This document shows, in pieces, positions 30,507 through 41,267 of a stretch of DNA of 64,000 nucleotides (position 1 is the first letter of the stretch; each line of letters opens with the position of its first letter). The position numbers and the translations under genes are program-made. The stretch is taken from positions 62,001-126,000 of the forward strand of contig BDIU01000010.1 of NCBI GenBank assembly GCA_002118135.1. Direction: 5' to 3'. Source of the stretch: Trebouxia sp. TZW2008 (Eukaryota > Chlorophyta > Trebouxiophyceae > Trebouxiales > Trebouxiaceae). The notes under the pieces were generated by a model that was not told the DNA's origin, did not search any database, and saw nothing but the letters and a program-made list of their open reading frames with translations.

Positions 30507-33402
30507 ATGGGCTCGGCACTGCTTTCCAGCGGTCTCGTAGCCCCCACGCGCTCGCACTGTCAATCCCCTGGACACCTTCTTGATCAACGACCCGTCGGAC
30601 CCCGACGTGCTTGGCATAGTGTCCCGTTCAACAGGGCCACCCACAGACATGCTGCACAGCCTTTGCGCTGTCAAGCAGCTGGCGGTTCCGAAGACAGCTC
30701 TCATCACGCAAAAGCTTCCACTCAAAGCGCCCAAGCTGAGCAGGCAATGGAAAGCCTTACAGCCAGAAGCAAGATAGGCTCTGAGTATGGGGAGGTAGGT
30801 GCTGTTGCTTGTATGTGCTGTGTAAATACAATGCTTGTATGAGCTTGACGCTGCTGTACATCACGCCTGTCAGGTGATTCAACCAAAACAGGCTATGCTG
30901 CTTTCAGGGCTTTGTTGAGTTTCGAATAGGTGCACAACCTTTGCACTTGGATGTGGACACTCTAAATGAGCGTCTGAAAGTGCGCGGCGCCAATCGCATG
31001 CGGCATGCTATGCGCCCTGATGAGGCCTTTGGCATGATATTCAGCTTGGATAATGTCATCATAAAGACACGCCAGTTACAGCACAGGGCGTGGGAGCGCA
31101 TCGCTCAGGAAGAAGGGTTCCAGCTACCCAGCATTGAGCGCCAAATATATGACGTGCGCCCTGAAAGAGCCATCACAGAGGTGCGCTGCTGTGCCAGGTT
31201 CATGCAACACTATAGTTTGCTGTATGATTGTGCTAGACTGTGGCGTTTCAATCCAACACAACAGTTGCCTGCATAGACTTCATTGTAAACATGGGCTAAG
31301 CAGGCTCAGCAGGCCCACCTAGGTACGTACAGAAGCAATCAACTGTCTCCAGCCAGTTCGATCATGTGCTGACCTAAACCATTTATATTGGACATGGAGG
31401 GCAGAGAGGTCCTTGTACACAGTTGACTGCCAAGTATCTCTGGGTTTACCCTTGGCCCGAGTGCCTGATAACTGCCCAAACATACACTGAAAAGGCAGTC
31501 TGTCCTGTGGCATGCGTGCCCTGTGACCTAGCCACCTAAGCCTCCTATGGGCAACAACCTGATCAACCTGATCAAGGCTAGGCAGCTTGCAAAGGGTCCT
31601 GATGCTGTCATTGCTTCTTTTGTATCGCCAGGTAAAGCCACATCAAATTCTCAGGCAGTTCATCTGGAAAACCTCAAGGCAGTTCACATGACTCTTCAGA
31701 GCAGGGCAGCTTTCACAACCATAGAGGAGCACAGACAGCACAACACGCGGGAAGATCAGCACCTTCCTGGCAAGTGTCTTTATAGACTTGCTACTCTCAT
31801 TCATCCGCTGCTTGCTCACAAAAAACTTCAATGCACACCCTGTGCATCTAAATTGTGCCTGCTTGATAGCACAGGTGTAGTGAGCAGAGTAACAACACCT
31901 CAGCAAGAGCTGCGTGTGTCATCAAACCAAGGCACAGTACACAGATCTTGCAACAGAAAGTCAGGCTTGGTCCACAGGTCTTGCAATGGACGAGGGATTG
32001 GGGTACAGCGCAGCAGCTGGCTTGGCGAGTAGCTGGTGCCTACGTAGAAGAGTGCAGTAAGAGCAATGAAGCAATGGAGGGCGCCAGGGAATGGCTGCAG
32101 GCTTTGGCCAGCTCTAGAGTTCCCTGTGCCCTTGTCAGCAGCATGGGCAGGTCAGTACTGTCACAACTCATCAAGGCTGCTAGTTGTGATTCAACTTGCC
32201 AAAGGCGCACAGCATGCAACTCAATCTTGCATGCAGTAGAGACTATTAAACTTCTCCCGCAGATCATGGGAAGTGGTTCTTTCACGGCATAGTCTTACAA
32301 TGGAACCCATGCAACCAGCCCTGCCAGACTACAGCGACTTACTGAGGGTAGTCACGTCCTTTTGACTCGGTCACGCAGAGCAGCATGCACAAAGCTTGCA
32401 GCAAAGTCTGGACAGTCAGGGCCTATGCAAAGCATGTGATGCATGTCACTATTTTTCAACTTGACATGTGACACCTGCGACATTGGAATCAATCTGTTCC
32501 TATGTTCATTGCAGGGTTACTATCAATGACATTCTAGCACGGCTACAGCTAAGCCAGTTCTTCCAGGCATTTGTGACAGCAGAAGATGGCATGGACACCA
32601 TTAGTCAACGGTTCTTGTCAGCTTCCATCAAGCTTGGGCGGCCACCCAATCAGTGTGTTGTCTTTGACGGCAGTCCAGCTGGCATCACTGCTGCCCACAA
32701 CTGTACCATGAAGGTGAGCTTATCGTGCCATGAGTTAAACCTCTATACCATACAGTTGCAGCATGCATATAGCAGGCTGTGCATGAATTTCTCTCTGGCG
32801 GCAGCCCAGTGGCATCACTGCTGCCCACAATCGTGCCATGAAGGTGACTATACCGTCATGTCATGTCTCACAGGGCTGCATGCCATGCAAGTTCAGCATT
32901 CACATGGCAGCCTCCTCGTAGATGCCTGTTGTTTTGATACTGCTGCATCTGCCACAGCATACGCAAGCAGCTCACTGCTGTTCAGCATGTCTTGGTGCGT
33001 CTTGTGAGTGCTTGGCTGACAATCAATGTTTGGTAGGGTAACAAACACCTTGTCTTTCAGTGCTGATGCAGCTGTGATACAGCGTATGCTGGAACGCTAT
33101 GCAAACTGCCATTGCTGCTTGGCTGTTCACGTTCTCAGCATGCTGCTCAGATCTCGTCTGTTTGGCCCGAAAGTTTGTGGCATGGCATGCAGGCAGTGGC
33201 AGTGCAAGGAGCTCACAAGGGCTATCAGCTTCAGGCTGCAGATCTGACATGCTCAGCTATGTCTGAGCTGTCTGTGTACAATGTGCGGCGTTTGTTTGCA
33301 AATCGTGGATATGAGGCCATGGACCTGCGCCATCAGTTTGTGGGGAACAAGCCGACTCAAGGCAGATGGGCAAAGACAGCCAACGCAGTCATTGATCCAT
33401 GA
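30507..33402 (+). CDS. plastid-type HAD-superfamily-like protein with altered catalytic motif
   Basis: Five exons give 380 residues: 30507-30794, 30908-31180, 31978-32150, 32515-32713 and 33193-33402, all phases consistent. The first about 80 residues are Ser/Arg/Gln-rich and lack acidic clusters, as in chloroplast transit peptides. The body matches my memory of a plant plastid HAD-like family (Arabidopsis At3g10970 type): Met-Arg-Pro-Asp-Glu-Ala-Phe-Gly, Glu-Asp-Gly-Met-Asp...Gln-Arg-Phe-Leu-Ser-Ala, Gly-Ile-Thr-Ala-Ala-His-Asn-Cys and Glu-Leu-Ser-Val-Tyr-Asn-Val-Arg-Arg-Leu-Phe-Ala-Asn. Motif I reads Phe-Ser142-Leu-Asp-Asn-Val, so the usual nucleophilic Asp is Ser; motif IV reads Phe-Asp-Gly-Ser-Pro instead of Glu-Asp. 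It may be catalytically inactive or regulatory. Intron 2 carries an antisense LINE fragment. Confidence 0.88.
31272..31906 (-). mobile_element. LINE-like retrotransposon 3' fragment in HAD intron 2
   Basis: Reading the minus strand, 31643-31906 encodes Leu-Leu-Tyr-Gly-Cys-Glu-Ser...Leu-Glu-Val-Phe-Gln-Met-Asn-Cys-Leu, typical of the C-terminal part of LINE reverse transcriptases. Bases 31319-31513 encode Arg-Leu-Pro-Phe-Gln...Gly-Lys-Pro-Arg-Asp-Thr-Trp...Tyr-Lys-Asp-Leu. The two parts are in different frames, so the copy is dead. Its 3' tail (GTACGTACCTAG...CTGCTGAGCCTGC) is shared with the copies at 45.8 and 50.7 kb. It lies antisense to the host gene. Confidence 0.82.
31935..32000 (+). repeat. 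short acceptor-side echo of HAD exon 3
   Basis: The exon 3 entry CACAG|GTCTTGCAATGGA at 31978 is preceded 38 bases upstream by CACAGATCTTGCAACAGA. This is a 17-18-base copy of the splice junction. Confidence 0.6.
32655..32860 (+). repeat. donor-side echo of HAD exon 4
   Basis: The end of exon 4 (GGCATCACTGCTGCCCACAA...ACCATGAAG with donor GTGAGC at 32714) recurs at about 32800-32848. That copy has the same 20-base core and again ends ATGAAG|GTGACT. The spacing is about 125 bp. Confidence 0.85.
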
Positions 33403-34444
33403 TTGGCTGCTTTTGGTTCATTCAGCTGTACTAATACTATTTAAGGGGGAGTCAGTCATGTGTTCGCATCCTCCGGGCAAGGGGTTTGCCTCAATTTTGT
33501 CTGCAGCCTTAGGTTAGTTGACGGCAAGCTTTGCATCAGCGCTGCCGCTTGCAATGTCTGTACAGAGTGGCTGAATAAGACAGCCAGTCAGAACAAGGTT
33601 GATTTCGTTCTACTTTTGCCCAGCATGCTGAACAGTACCAATGCATGCAGACTTTCATTGTATTTCATTATTGTATTTGTACCGAGTCGCATCGACAACC
33701 TGTTTGTGAGCAAGGGTTATCAATGTGAATAGGTTGAGCACAGGCTTTCCTCACGGATTGAGCTGCTGACGAAAAAAAATAAAATATTATACCTCATTCT
33801 GAATGCTTGCACATCACAGCAGTGTTACAGCAATAATGCGACTGCCGTACTTGCGTGTACGTGCATTCCGAGTGATCATCTGTACATGTGATCATCATGA
33901 TCCAGCTCAAAATCAGACTTGCATGGTCAAAAGAGCCTGTATCGCAGTACTCGTGGCTGCTCGGCTGCAACGGTGCAGGCCAGTTTCTGATCGCATGTTG
34001 GCCAATCTCCTGTGTCACACAGCAGCTGTTTTTAGCTAGCTCGCGATCGACCAGGATCGACCGTATGACCACTGCAAGTTTCACTTGGCTGATACAGTCC
34101 AGGTCTTGGCTGTGGGTGACCGAGTTCTGGCACCCTTTTTCCTTTGCTTGATTGTCTAAAGACCGCCAGCAATCACAAGCGCGCCGCTGCTTCCGCCCGT
34201 TAACGTCGGTTGCGCCTCGGGTTGAAATTCCCCACAGCTTTGACGAGCGAGTAAATCGGCGGGATTTGAGCAGGAGGTGCCTAGGGTAGAGATTGTTGCG
34301 AGCCCTCTCACTCACGGTCTTGCAGGCTGCCTGCTTCATTCTTGCCCGTCAGCTGCCTGGCAAGACATGAGGTGAGCTTCTTTTCATTAACACTGGTAAT
34401 GGCGTGTGCAGCAGCAGGTGACAAAGCCTCTCAAGAGCTCAATC
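33403..34444. promoter_or_regulatory. intergenic; CpG-rich probable promoter of the coiled-coil gene
   Basis: The left part is AT-rich (for example an A-rich run at 33770-33790) and fits the HAD 3' UTR. Bases 34170-34330 are strongly CpG-enriched and precede the first coding exon, as at other 5' ends here. A 181-codon minus-strand open frame spans much of it, but it has no recognisable domain and crosses the CpG patch. Confidence 0.45.
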
Positions 34445-37400
34445 ATGAGGTTTGCCAGGGAGAGAGAGCGCTCTCTGCATGCTACACAGCTGCGTCAGGC
34501 GCACACATTGAAGGTAAGTTGCAATGCAGAGAGTGCTAGCCTCAGGCGCTTGAACACTCCTCAAGCTCGAGAGTCAATTGGACCTTGCACTGAGTTGGCG
34601 CACGCATGCAAGCCAAAATATCTTTCAAAAAGCGTAGCCTGCCTTAGTCTTGCATCCGGTGCCTGTGTAAGCCTGTGCCATCACAGACACATGTGCAAGG
34701 GCTTGGCGCAAGTCAAACAAAGGGAACAATCTATTTAGCTCGCTTGCCTCACAGGCAGTCAGCTGACTCTTTGTGCTCTGTCAGGCAAGCCTGCTGGAAG
34801 GATTGGAGCAACTCGGCCTCAAGGTGTCAGATGTTGAGCAGCAGCTGGACAAAGCTGGAAACAAGCTTGATCATAAGGCAGCAGAGCTTCAGAACCAAGC
34901 AGATAAAGCAGAGCAATACTGTAGCAGTGTGAGGAATTAGCACCTCGCCATCTAGCTAGCAATGCTTTTTATCCCATACGCGCTCTGTAACAATGGGCGC
35001 TACGCACGCTTGGTCTTGGGTGCCTTCCAGCACCAAGCCACTATTGTAAATCTCACTCTGTTACAAATACAAGGCAAGCAGTAAGGCTGCCCAACCTTGA
35101 CTCTTTGCTGCTATGCTTTGCCGCTTGATAGTAGCAGTGCACAAGCAACAGGCTCTGCTGCTCACGCAATGAGCACACCTGCTACTGGTGCGTGCATCTG
35201 AGCTTGTGCACCTGGTGTTGTTTCATATCAGCACCATGTCTTTTTGCTGATGGCAAGCAGTTGTTGCTGTTGGCGCTCCGATGCAGCTCGTTGATCATGA
35301 TGTCCAGCTGCGGCTGGGATTAGCTGACAATTTTGCTTCTTGTTTACGACAAAACTTGATGTCTGTTCTGTTGTCTCTGACAGAAAGAAAGCATTGCTCA
35401 AGTAGCCAAGATTCAGCACGAGCTGAGCCAAGCCAACCCAGAGTTGGAGGCACAAAGACAAGTCAACAAAGACCTTCAGGTTGACATCACAGCTATGCAT
35501 CTGCCAAGCATTCCGTCTCGGTCATGCATGAGAAGGGTTGCAATGCAGGGCGCCTTCTTGTTTGTGCACATGTACAGAGCATCAGTCAATCCAGTCTTGT
35601 CAGACTCTTCGGCTAGTATTGAGTGTTTGTAAGTTTGTGCATCTGGCATTGCTGTATGTCAGCACAGTGTCTTTCTTTGAACAGCAAACAGTTGTTGCTG
35701 CTTGCATTCCATTATGTTTGCTGACATCAAACTACAGCTGCACCAAGCATTCTTGCTTATCAATTGCGGTGAATCTGATGTGTCCTCTGCTGCCCATGAC
35801 AGGAGGAGAACAGCGCTTAACATGAAGAGCTGAGCCAAGTGAAGGCAGAGCTTGAAGCACAGAGGAGACTAAATGAAGACCTTCAGGTTGACATCACAGC
35901 TATGCATATATCACACGTCACAGCATATGCACTGCCTCAATTGTGCATGGGCAGGGCGCTTGCTTGCTTGTGCATATGTACACAGCATCAGCCAAGCTGG
36001 TCTTGTCAGTCAGATCCCTCGTCCTTGGTCATCAGCACGTGCCTTATACGGCTGCAAGATTGTGTGGAAGACTTCTTAAGAAAACAGCATTTATAACCGT
36101 AGTATTGGCAAGACAAGGCTGCCTGAATGTTGTGCAAGTGACTTGCTGCACTGCTGCTATCGTGGACGCAGTCAACACCTTGGTCTGCATGATGCGTGTG
36201 CTGCAAGGCTGCAGCTGCAGCCAACTTTGAATTGCAACTGCAAGCTGAGAGTGACTCAAGGCTGCGCTACACAGAAAAGTTGACAGGGTGGCCACAGAAC
36301 AAGTGCCTGCTTGCAGTTGCCAAGACTCATGCAGGACAGGCATCGGTATGAAACAAAATGTTTAACTATCTAATTGATTCATTTCCAAACATTGTACACA
36401 TGAAGGCAAGCTGTGGACCATGACTTTCAGGGGCATAAGTCAAGCAACAGATAGCACTCAAAGTCTGATGCATTAGCATCTGTCTGAATGACAGTAGTGT
36501 GCAATGCTGGCTGTTGACTAGTGAAGGTGGCAATGCATCTGACTTCTGCAATGTGGTGTTTGCCCAGTCAGAAACCTCAAGCCACATGGCACATGGCTGC
36601 TGCATGCAAGCCCCTGCTGGCAATGGACAGATACAGCATGCTCATGGCAGATAAGACTGCATGTTTTGCAGCGCGAAGTGTATGACATTGACATGAAAGG
36701 GATGACAGTGGACCGGAAGAAGTCAAAAGTCAAGGAGGAGATGGAGGAGCTGGGTCAAGCATTTGAGGTAAATGTTTCCAATGCGTTGGGTCTCCCTGAT
36801 GGCAATGTGCATTGTATCAAATGTGTGTCATGCTGATGTCATATCCCACTGCATCATGAGAGCCAAAGCTTTGGAATGCTGTAGGGTCCTTACATGCTTC
36901 TCTGTAGACATGTCAGGGTGCAACATGCATCCTTGTAATTCTCGAAGTGCCTGCGTACCTGCCTGACCTTGCCCTGTTGAATACATGTCTGTTGTATGTT
37001 TTGTTTGTGTCCTATTGTAGGCTACCACCTTGGCTAGACTGCGAGAGCTGGATGATGGAAGGGCTGCCCTCACTGCTGCAAAACAGAGCTGGCAAGAGAA
37101 GGTAGAAACGCGCCAGACTCATGTAGAGCAGCTGCAGCTTGAGATATTGGCAGAGGCTCAAGGTGACTATCTGCCCATTGATTGGCCACAGCAAGCCTTG
37201 TGATCAGACCTGATGCTTTTATAGAACAGCTTGCAACTTGCATGTAGTCTGCACATATGGCTGCTGTGGATCTCAGGTATGGCATTGTAGCCATTCCAGC
37301 TGATGCATGTGCATTCCACGCATTGCACATGCATCAGCTGGATGCATGTTTTGCTCAGCAGAGCATTGCTACCATGATTCATGACTAGCTGTGTGTGTGC

Positions 37401-37446
37401 AGCTGCAAATCAAGGAGCTCAGCAAGTGCTCAATCCATGGGCATAG
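34445..37446 (+). CDS. 196-residue coiled-coil protein
   Basis: Six exons with consistent phases: 34445-34513, 34785-34928, 35384-35479, 36672-36767, 37021-37162 and 37403-37446. The product is almost entirely helical, Glu/Gln/Lys/Leu-rich with heptads from about residue 25 to 185. It contains one distinctive less regular segment, Tyr-Asp-Ile-Asp-Met-Lys-Gly-Met-Thr. I do not recognise the family; length and composition would fit a ciliary, basal-body or motor-associated coiled-coil subunit, but nothing shows this directly. An open frame continues a few codons upstream of the chosen ATG behind a CAG acceptor, so an additional 5' exon is possible. A duplicated copy of exon 3 lies in the following intron. 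Confidence 0.6.
35225..36040 (+). repeat. about 420-bp tandem duplication containing coiled-coil exon 3
   Basis: Unit 1 (about 35225-35620) and unit 2 (about 35650-36040) share intron flank, exon and donor. Both contain TTGTTGCTG, GAGCTGAGCCAA, GACCTTCAG|GTTGACATCACAGC and a later CAGGGCGC/GCAGGGCGC block. Unit 2 keeps an open Glu-Leu...Ala-Gln-Arg-Arg-Leu-Asn-Glu-Asp-Leu-Gln frame but has TAA just before it, so use of copy 2 would need a later acceptor. Confidence 0.88.
37295..37342. other. perfect 19-bp inverted repeat (hairpin)
   Basis: Arms 37295-37313 and 37324-37342 are exact reverse complements (core CAGCTGATGCATGTGCA) around a 10-base loop, in the last intron of the 196-residue coiled-coil gene. 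Palindromic TGCA words are common in this genome, but 19 perfect pairs are unlikely by composition alone. Confidence 0.9.
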
Positions 37447-38592
37447 CCCCTTCGTCCACTAGAACAGCAGTGATGGTCAGAGGTCTATACAAGGCTGAGA
37501 TCTGCGTCTCGGCTTTGGCTCATTGCATTTGGACTATGCAATGTTGCAGGAATGCTGCTTGCGCATAGCAGTCCATTTTTGAGCACGCTGTAGTCAGCTG
37601 TGCTGTGTTTAGGCTAAGGTGATTGGTGGTGCCTGTATAGGCAGACCGTTCACACTGTCATCATGTTCAAGACTTGAATGCAGCGTGAAAGCAATTTCAT
37701 TATCAGACGCAGACATCAAGCAGGGCTTTGCTGCTGCACTGATGTCACCAAACTACCGAAATACAGCTCTGCAGCTAGCTTGAGGTCTAGAGAATACACT
37801 CATGCTGAATCGCCTTGTTCCTGAGGGATAGTCTGTCAAAGAAAGTTGTACTTGCTGCAAGCAATGCAGAGCCATAGCATTGCATGTGCGCAAAGCTATG
37901 CTGCACTTTGTTCACGCAGTTTCAGCACAACAGCACTCTGCTGATGTACAGCTGATAAGTCAAAGAGGAAATTGTAATGTCTGGGGTGCATCTACGCTGC
38001 ATGTGAAGGATCAACTGTATTCTCAATGCACACATCAGCAATCTGATGTCATGCCAGAGGCAGTGCATCAATGCTGATGAATCTCATGTCTCCACTACAT
38101 CACTTCGCACATATGCATATAGTTAGTTTGTGCAGCACCGCATGCCATCTCTTTGGCATTGCACAAAGACCATATCAATTACAACTTTGGAGCCCCTGCT
38201 CAGAGGTCCTGTATGTTGCATTATCAGGTGCATATATGCGGTGGTGCTTGCACCCGCAAACCATGCCTTCATCTGCGATGCCTGCTAGACTAGCAGATGC
38301 TGCGTCGCATGATATGTTGGCATGCAACATCACTTGATGTGCACTACGCCACACACAAATCCTGCCGATACAAAGTGAGATGCCATCAGTGTTTACTGGT
38401 GCTGAGCAACATTGGCACAATAAGCACTGCTGCTGCTGTTCAGCTGTTCACAAGACAATAGTACCCTCAGACACCTAAAGCACCAGGTCTGCCTACGTCA
38501 GTACTATGTACTATTGATCTATCAAGGCAACCACGCACAAATGCCTTGTCTGCACCTGGCCAATCGAAGACGAAATGAAACTGCTTGCTGTG
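37447..38592. other. intergenic, convergent genes
   Basis: Both neighbours end here (coiled-coil gene + and LRR gene -). I see no coding exon, RNA gene or mobile element; short open frames are scattered and featureless. Confidence 0.45.
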
Positions 38593-39395
38593 CTATAACT
38601 GAAGGTGCTTGCTCTGCAAGGATACAAGCATAGGGCAAGCATGGTGGAAATCAATCAGCCTATGCTGCCTCAGGAGTGTACATCCTTTGACATTCAGGCG
38701 CTGCAGATTTGCCAGAGATTTGAAGCGGTGTATGCATGACTCATTCAAAACACCACACCCCTGCAAGTCCAAATCCCTGAGGCGATGCATGCTACACACA
38801 GCTGGCAGGTCAGCAGCTTCCCAGCAGGTACAGTCTGACAGGATCAGTTGAGTAACAGATGTCACAGGCCTCAGAGCTGGCAAGGCCTTGTTGTCCCATG
38901 ATGCGCAGGCCAGGTTGAGCTGATACAAGTGAGGAATTTGGCTGAGAGCATCTAGGGACAAAGAGCTGAGGGCCTCCTCCTTCCCACAACCCCTAAGTCA
39001 AGGCTGGTCAGCTTAGTCAGACTGGACAATGCCGCATGATGCCATCCAGCTCTCGTTTGTCAAGCGTTTGCAGAAAGCCAAGCTTGCGGCTTTGACCTGG
39101 TCCTGCAAGCATGGCAGCAGCTTTATCTTTTGACACCAAGACAAAATCAGGCAGAAGTAGGCTGAGCCAGTACTGATGCAAGCAACTTGACTGCTGAGAG
39201 TCTTGCAGAACGATTTGCGAAAGAAGATGAAGCGGACCTGTCTAAACAAGAGACAAAAGTCTGCATTCTGTAGATGCTTACCCTGCGCTTGCGGTTGACG
39301 TCCAAGTGAACAGCATCCCTCCAGGCAGTGAAGCTAGCCTGAAGAGTGTATCGTGCAGAGTCTGCAGCAATGGATTTCCATGCAGAGTATAGCAC
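38593..39395 (-). pseudogene. leucine-rich-repeat gene with two apparent frameshifts
   Basis: The minus strand encodes an exon at 39282-39395 (Trp-Lys-Ser...Phe-Thr-Ala-Trp-Arg-Asp-Ala-Val) with donor GTAAGC, then a second exon from 39102 to the stop at 38593. The second exon has at least five LRR units of the plant/AMN1-like type, with Leu-x-x-Leu-x-Leu...Cys patterns. The frame must change near 39033, between the Leu-Thr-Asn-Glu-Ser block and Ala-Leu-Ser-Ser-Leu-Thr. It must change again at about 38991, beside a G run in Leu-Asp-Leu-Gly. One missing G in the run would restore the second. Either the assembly has indels or the gene is decaying. The 5' end may lie further right. LRR proteins of this kind often act in ubiquitin ligases, but no F-box is visible. 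Confidence 0.6.
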
Positions 39396-41267
39396 TCACA
39401 AAGGCAAATTGTTTGACCAGGCCATCTTCTTTTACAGATCTTTCCGCCCATGGCTCAGCATGAATACTGATGAGGCTTCCTTTTCCCTTTGTGGCTGGCA
39501 CTGATACTTACGCTCACTTGCTGTACAGGTCCTTTTGCCCCTGGGTCAACATGAACTCTGAAGAGCCATCCTCTTATACCTGTGGATGGCATTGGCATCT
39601 AAGCTCGCTGGCAACACATTGGGAACAGGATCCTTCAGCATCGCAGGCACCCCCCTCACAGGCGAGCTCCCAATGTTGACACTCCAGACATAATGTGCAA
39701 AACAAGCTGGTTGGTACAATATGACATATGACACACACAGTCAGCACCTTGGCCAAAGTGTGTGAGTGTTCAAGTGTGTTGAAATGACATGTGAAATGTC
39801 TCTAAACGGTGTTTGCATGCAGCCAATGATAAGCATAGCATCCATATTGCTGTATTGCATAGCATACAGCTGACAAAAAGCCTTGACACACCCTGCTGAG
39901 TGCCTGTTGTCCATTTAGCCCTTCGGAATGGCTGGTCACACATTCAGGGGCTCTGCCTTTGTTGTGTAGTATAGGTTTGCGTAAACAGGCAGCCCTGCCT
40001 GTTTCATGTGCAGGCCGCTGGCTACTATTCATGGTGTGGTGTGGTGGATGCAGGCTTGCTCACAGAGACTGCAGAAAGCTTTGGCGTCCATCAGCAAAGG
40101 CACAAGCAGCAGGCAGTAGCATTGCAGATATCAGCATTAGCAATCTTGCTCGCGGCGTTGGAACTGCAGCTTGCAGCATCAGCTACTATGATACTCAGCT
40201 GGTCAGCGCCAAACCGCGAATCTTCATAATGAATGCCATCAAGTCAATTGCACTGCTTGTTTCACCTCTTGGTGCGTGGTGTTGAGTGGCAAATAATTTT
40301 CAGCGCGTGCGGAACCGGCAGAGTGGGGCGGGGGGGCTCGGGGGGTTTTATAGGGGGTTGGGGAGGGGTTTGGGGGATTCGGGCGGGCGCGAGGGGGGTT
40401 TTCGGGAGGGGTTGGGGGTTGGGGCGGGCGGTTAGGGGTTGGGGAAGTGGGGCGCGGGGGGGGGGGGAGGCTCTCCCGCGGCTTTTTTGCAATTCTTGCA
40501 TGCGTGCGTGCATGGCTCCCACAAGGCGATTCGAGCACACCGCTGGACTCCATGCACGCACGCATGATCTCTGTCGAAGATCTTCGGTCGCCTCTGTGTA
40601 TATTCATGAATAGCTGTGTCCATGTCAACTAAGATCGCGTTCAGAAGAGCTTGCCGGTGGTATGCGTATGATTCCCGTGGCAGGCATTCTATACGACTGA
40701 TGTGGCTGGCGAAGTGAGCCAGATATGGGTCGCAGCTTCTTACCCTAAGGGTACCTGTGTTTACGGTGCATGTGCACGCGTTACGCGCGACATGGTGCGG
40801 ATACCTGCTTCTGATGTAGAGGCACACCACAAGTAAAAAATCATATAATGATTATTTGCACATTCTAGCACTTGCTGCTAGGTGTGTTTGTGGCACAAAT
40901 TGCGTTTAGGCTTGTTTACAGCATTGCAGTAAGGACGTTTGATGTCCAACTGCTGAATCCAGACCTTCCTAGGTCGTTGTAGGGGTTTGAATCTTTGACC
41001 TGACGTAAACGCATAATCTTGGGCAAGGTGTCATCTAGCATTCTGCAAGCAATGGCCATCTCACCTCAAACAACTATACAACTGAGAGTTCATGGACTTT
41101 GTCTGACACATCGACAATGTGTCTGCAGACATATGTGGCAGTTCCTGCAGCATACTGCATTGTCACAAACATTGATATGATGTCTGCTCTATTTCACTTT
41201 GCCTCTCAAGTCCCGGTTTTGATAAGTTGGCAATTGGCATAGGTATCTGTCTTGCAATTGGTCACAG
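39396..41267. other. non-coding region with echo pair, G-rich block and CpG-rich patch
   Basis: Two about 100-bp copies lie at 39436-39510 and 39528-39610 (each TACAG followed by TCTTTCCGCCCATGG-like text). A G-strand block lies at 40316-40470, and a CpG-rich segment at about 40470-40800 is a candidate promoter for the Tudor-like gene. First exons of that gene probably lie here but could not be identified. Confidence 0.5.
40316..40470 (+). other. very G-rich block with G-quadruplex potential
   Basis: About 150 bases are dominated by runs of four to twelve G separated by T or TT, with few C. Composition differs sharply from both flanks. Many runs of at least four G are present, so several G-quadruplexes could form. 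Words such as GGTTAGGGG and GGGTTTTA resemble degenerate plant/algal telomere repeats but there is no regular array. Confidence 0.85.

Noticed and set aside
31547..32032. 161-codon plus-strand open frame
   Set aside because: It overlaps the antisense LINE fragment and runs into HAD exon 3 in the wrong frame.
33794..34339. 181-codon open frame on the minus strand
   Set aside because: No recognisable domain, no splice context, and it crosses the CpG-rich probable promoter of the plus-strand coiled-coil gene. Treated as chance.
40316..40470. Interstitial telomere array
   Set aside because: Words like GGTTAGGGG occur, but there is no regular TTTAGGG or TTTTAGGG unit, so only a G-rich block is claimed.
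40239..40628. Proline-rich open frame on the minus strand, extensin-like
   Set aside because: It is the complement of the G-rich block; the Pro codons follow from the G runs, and there is no signal peptide or repeat motif.
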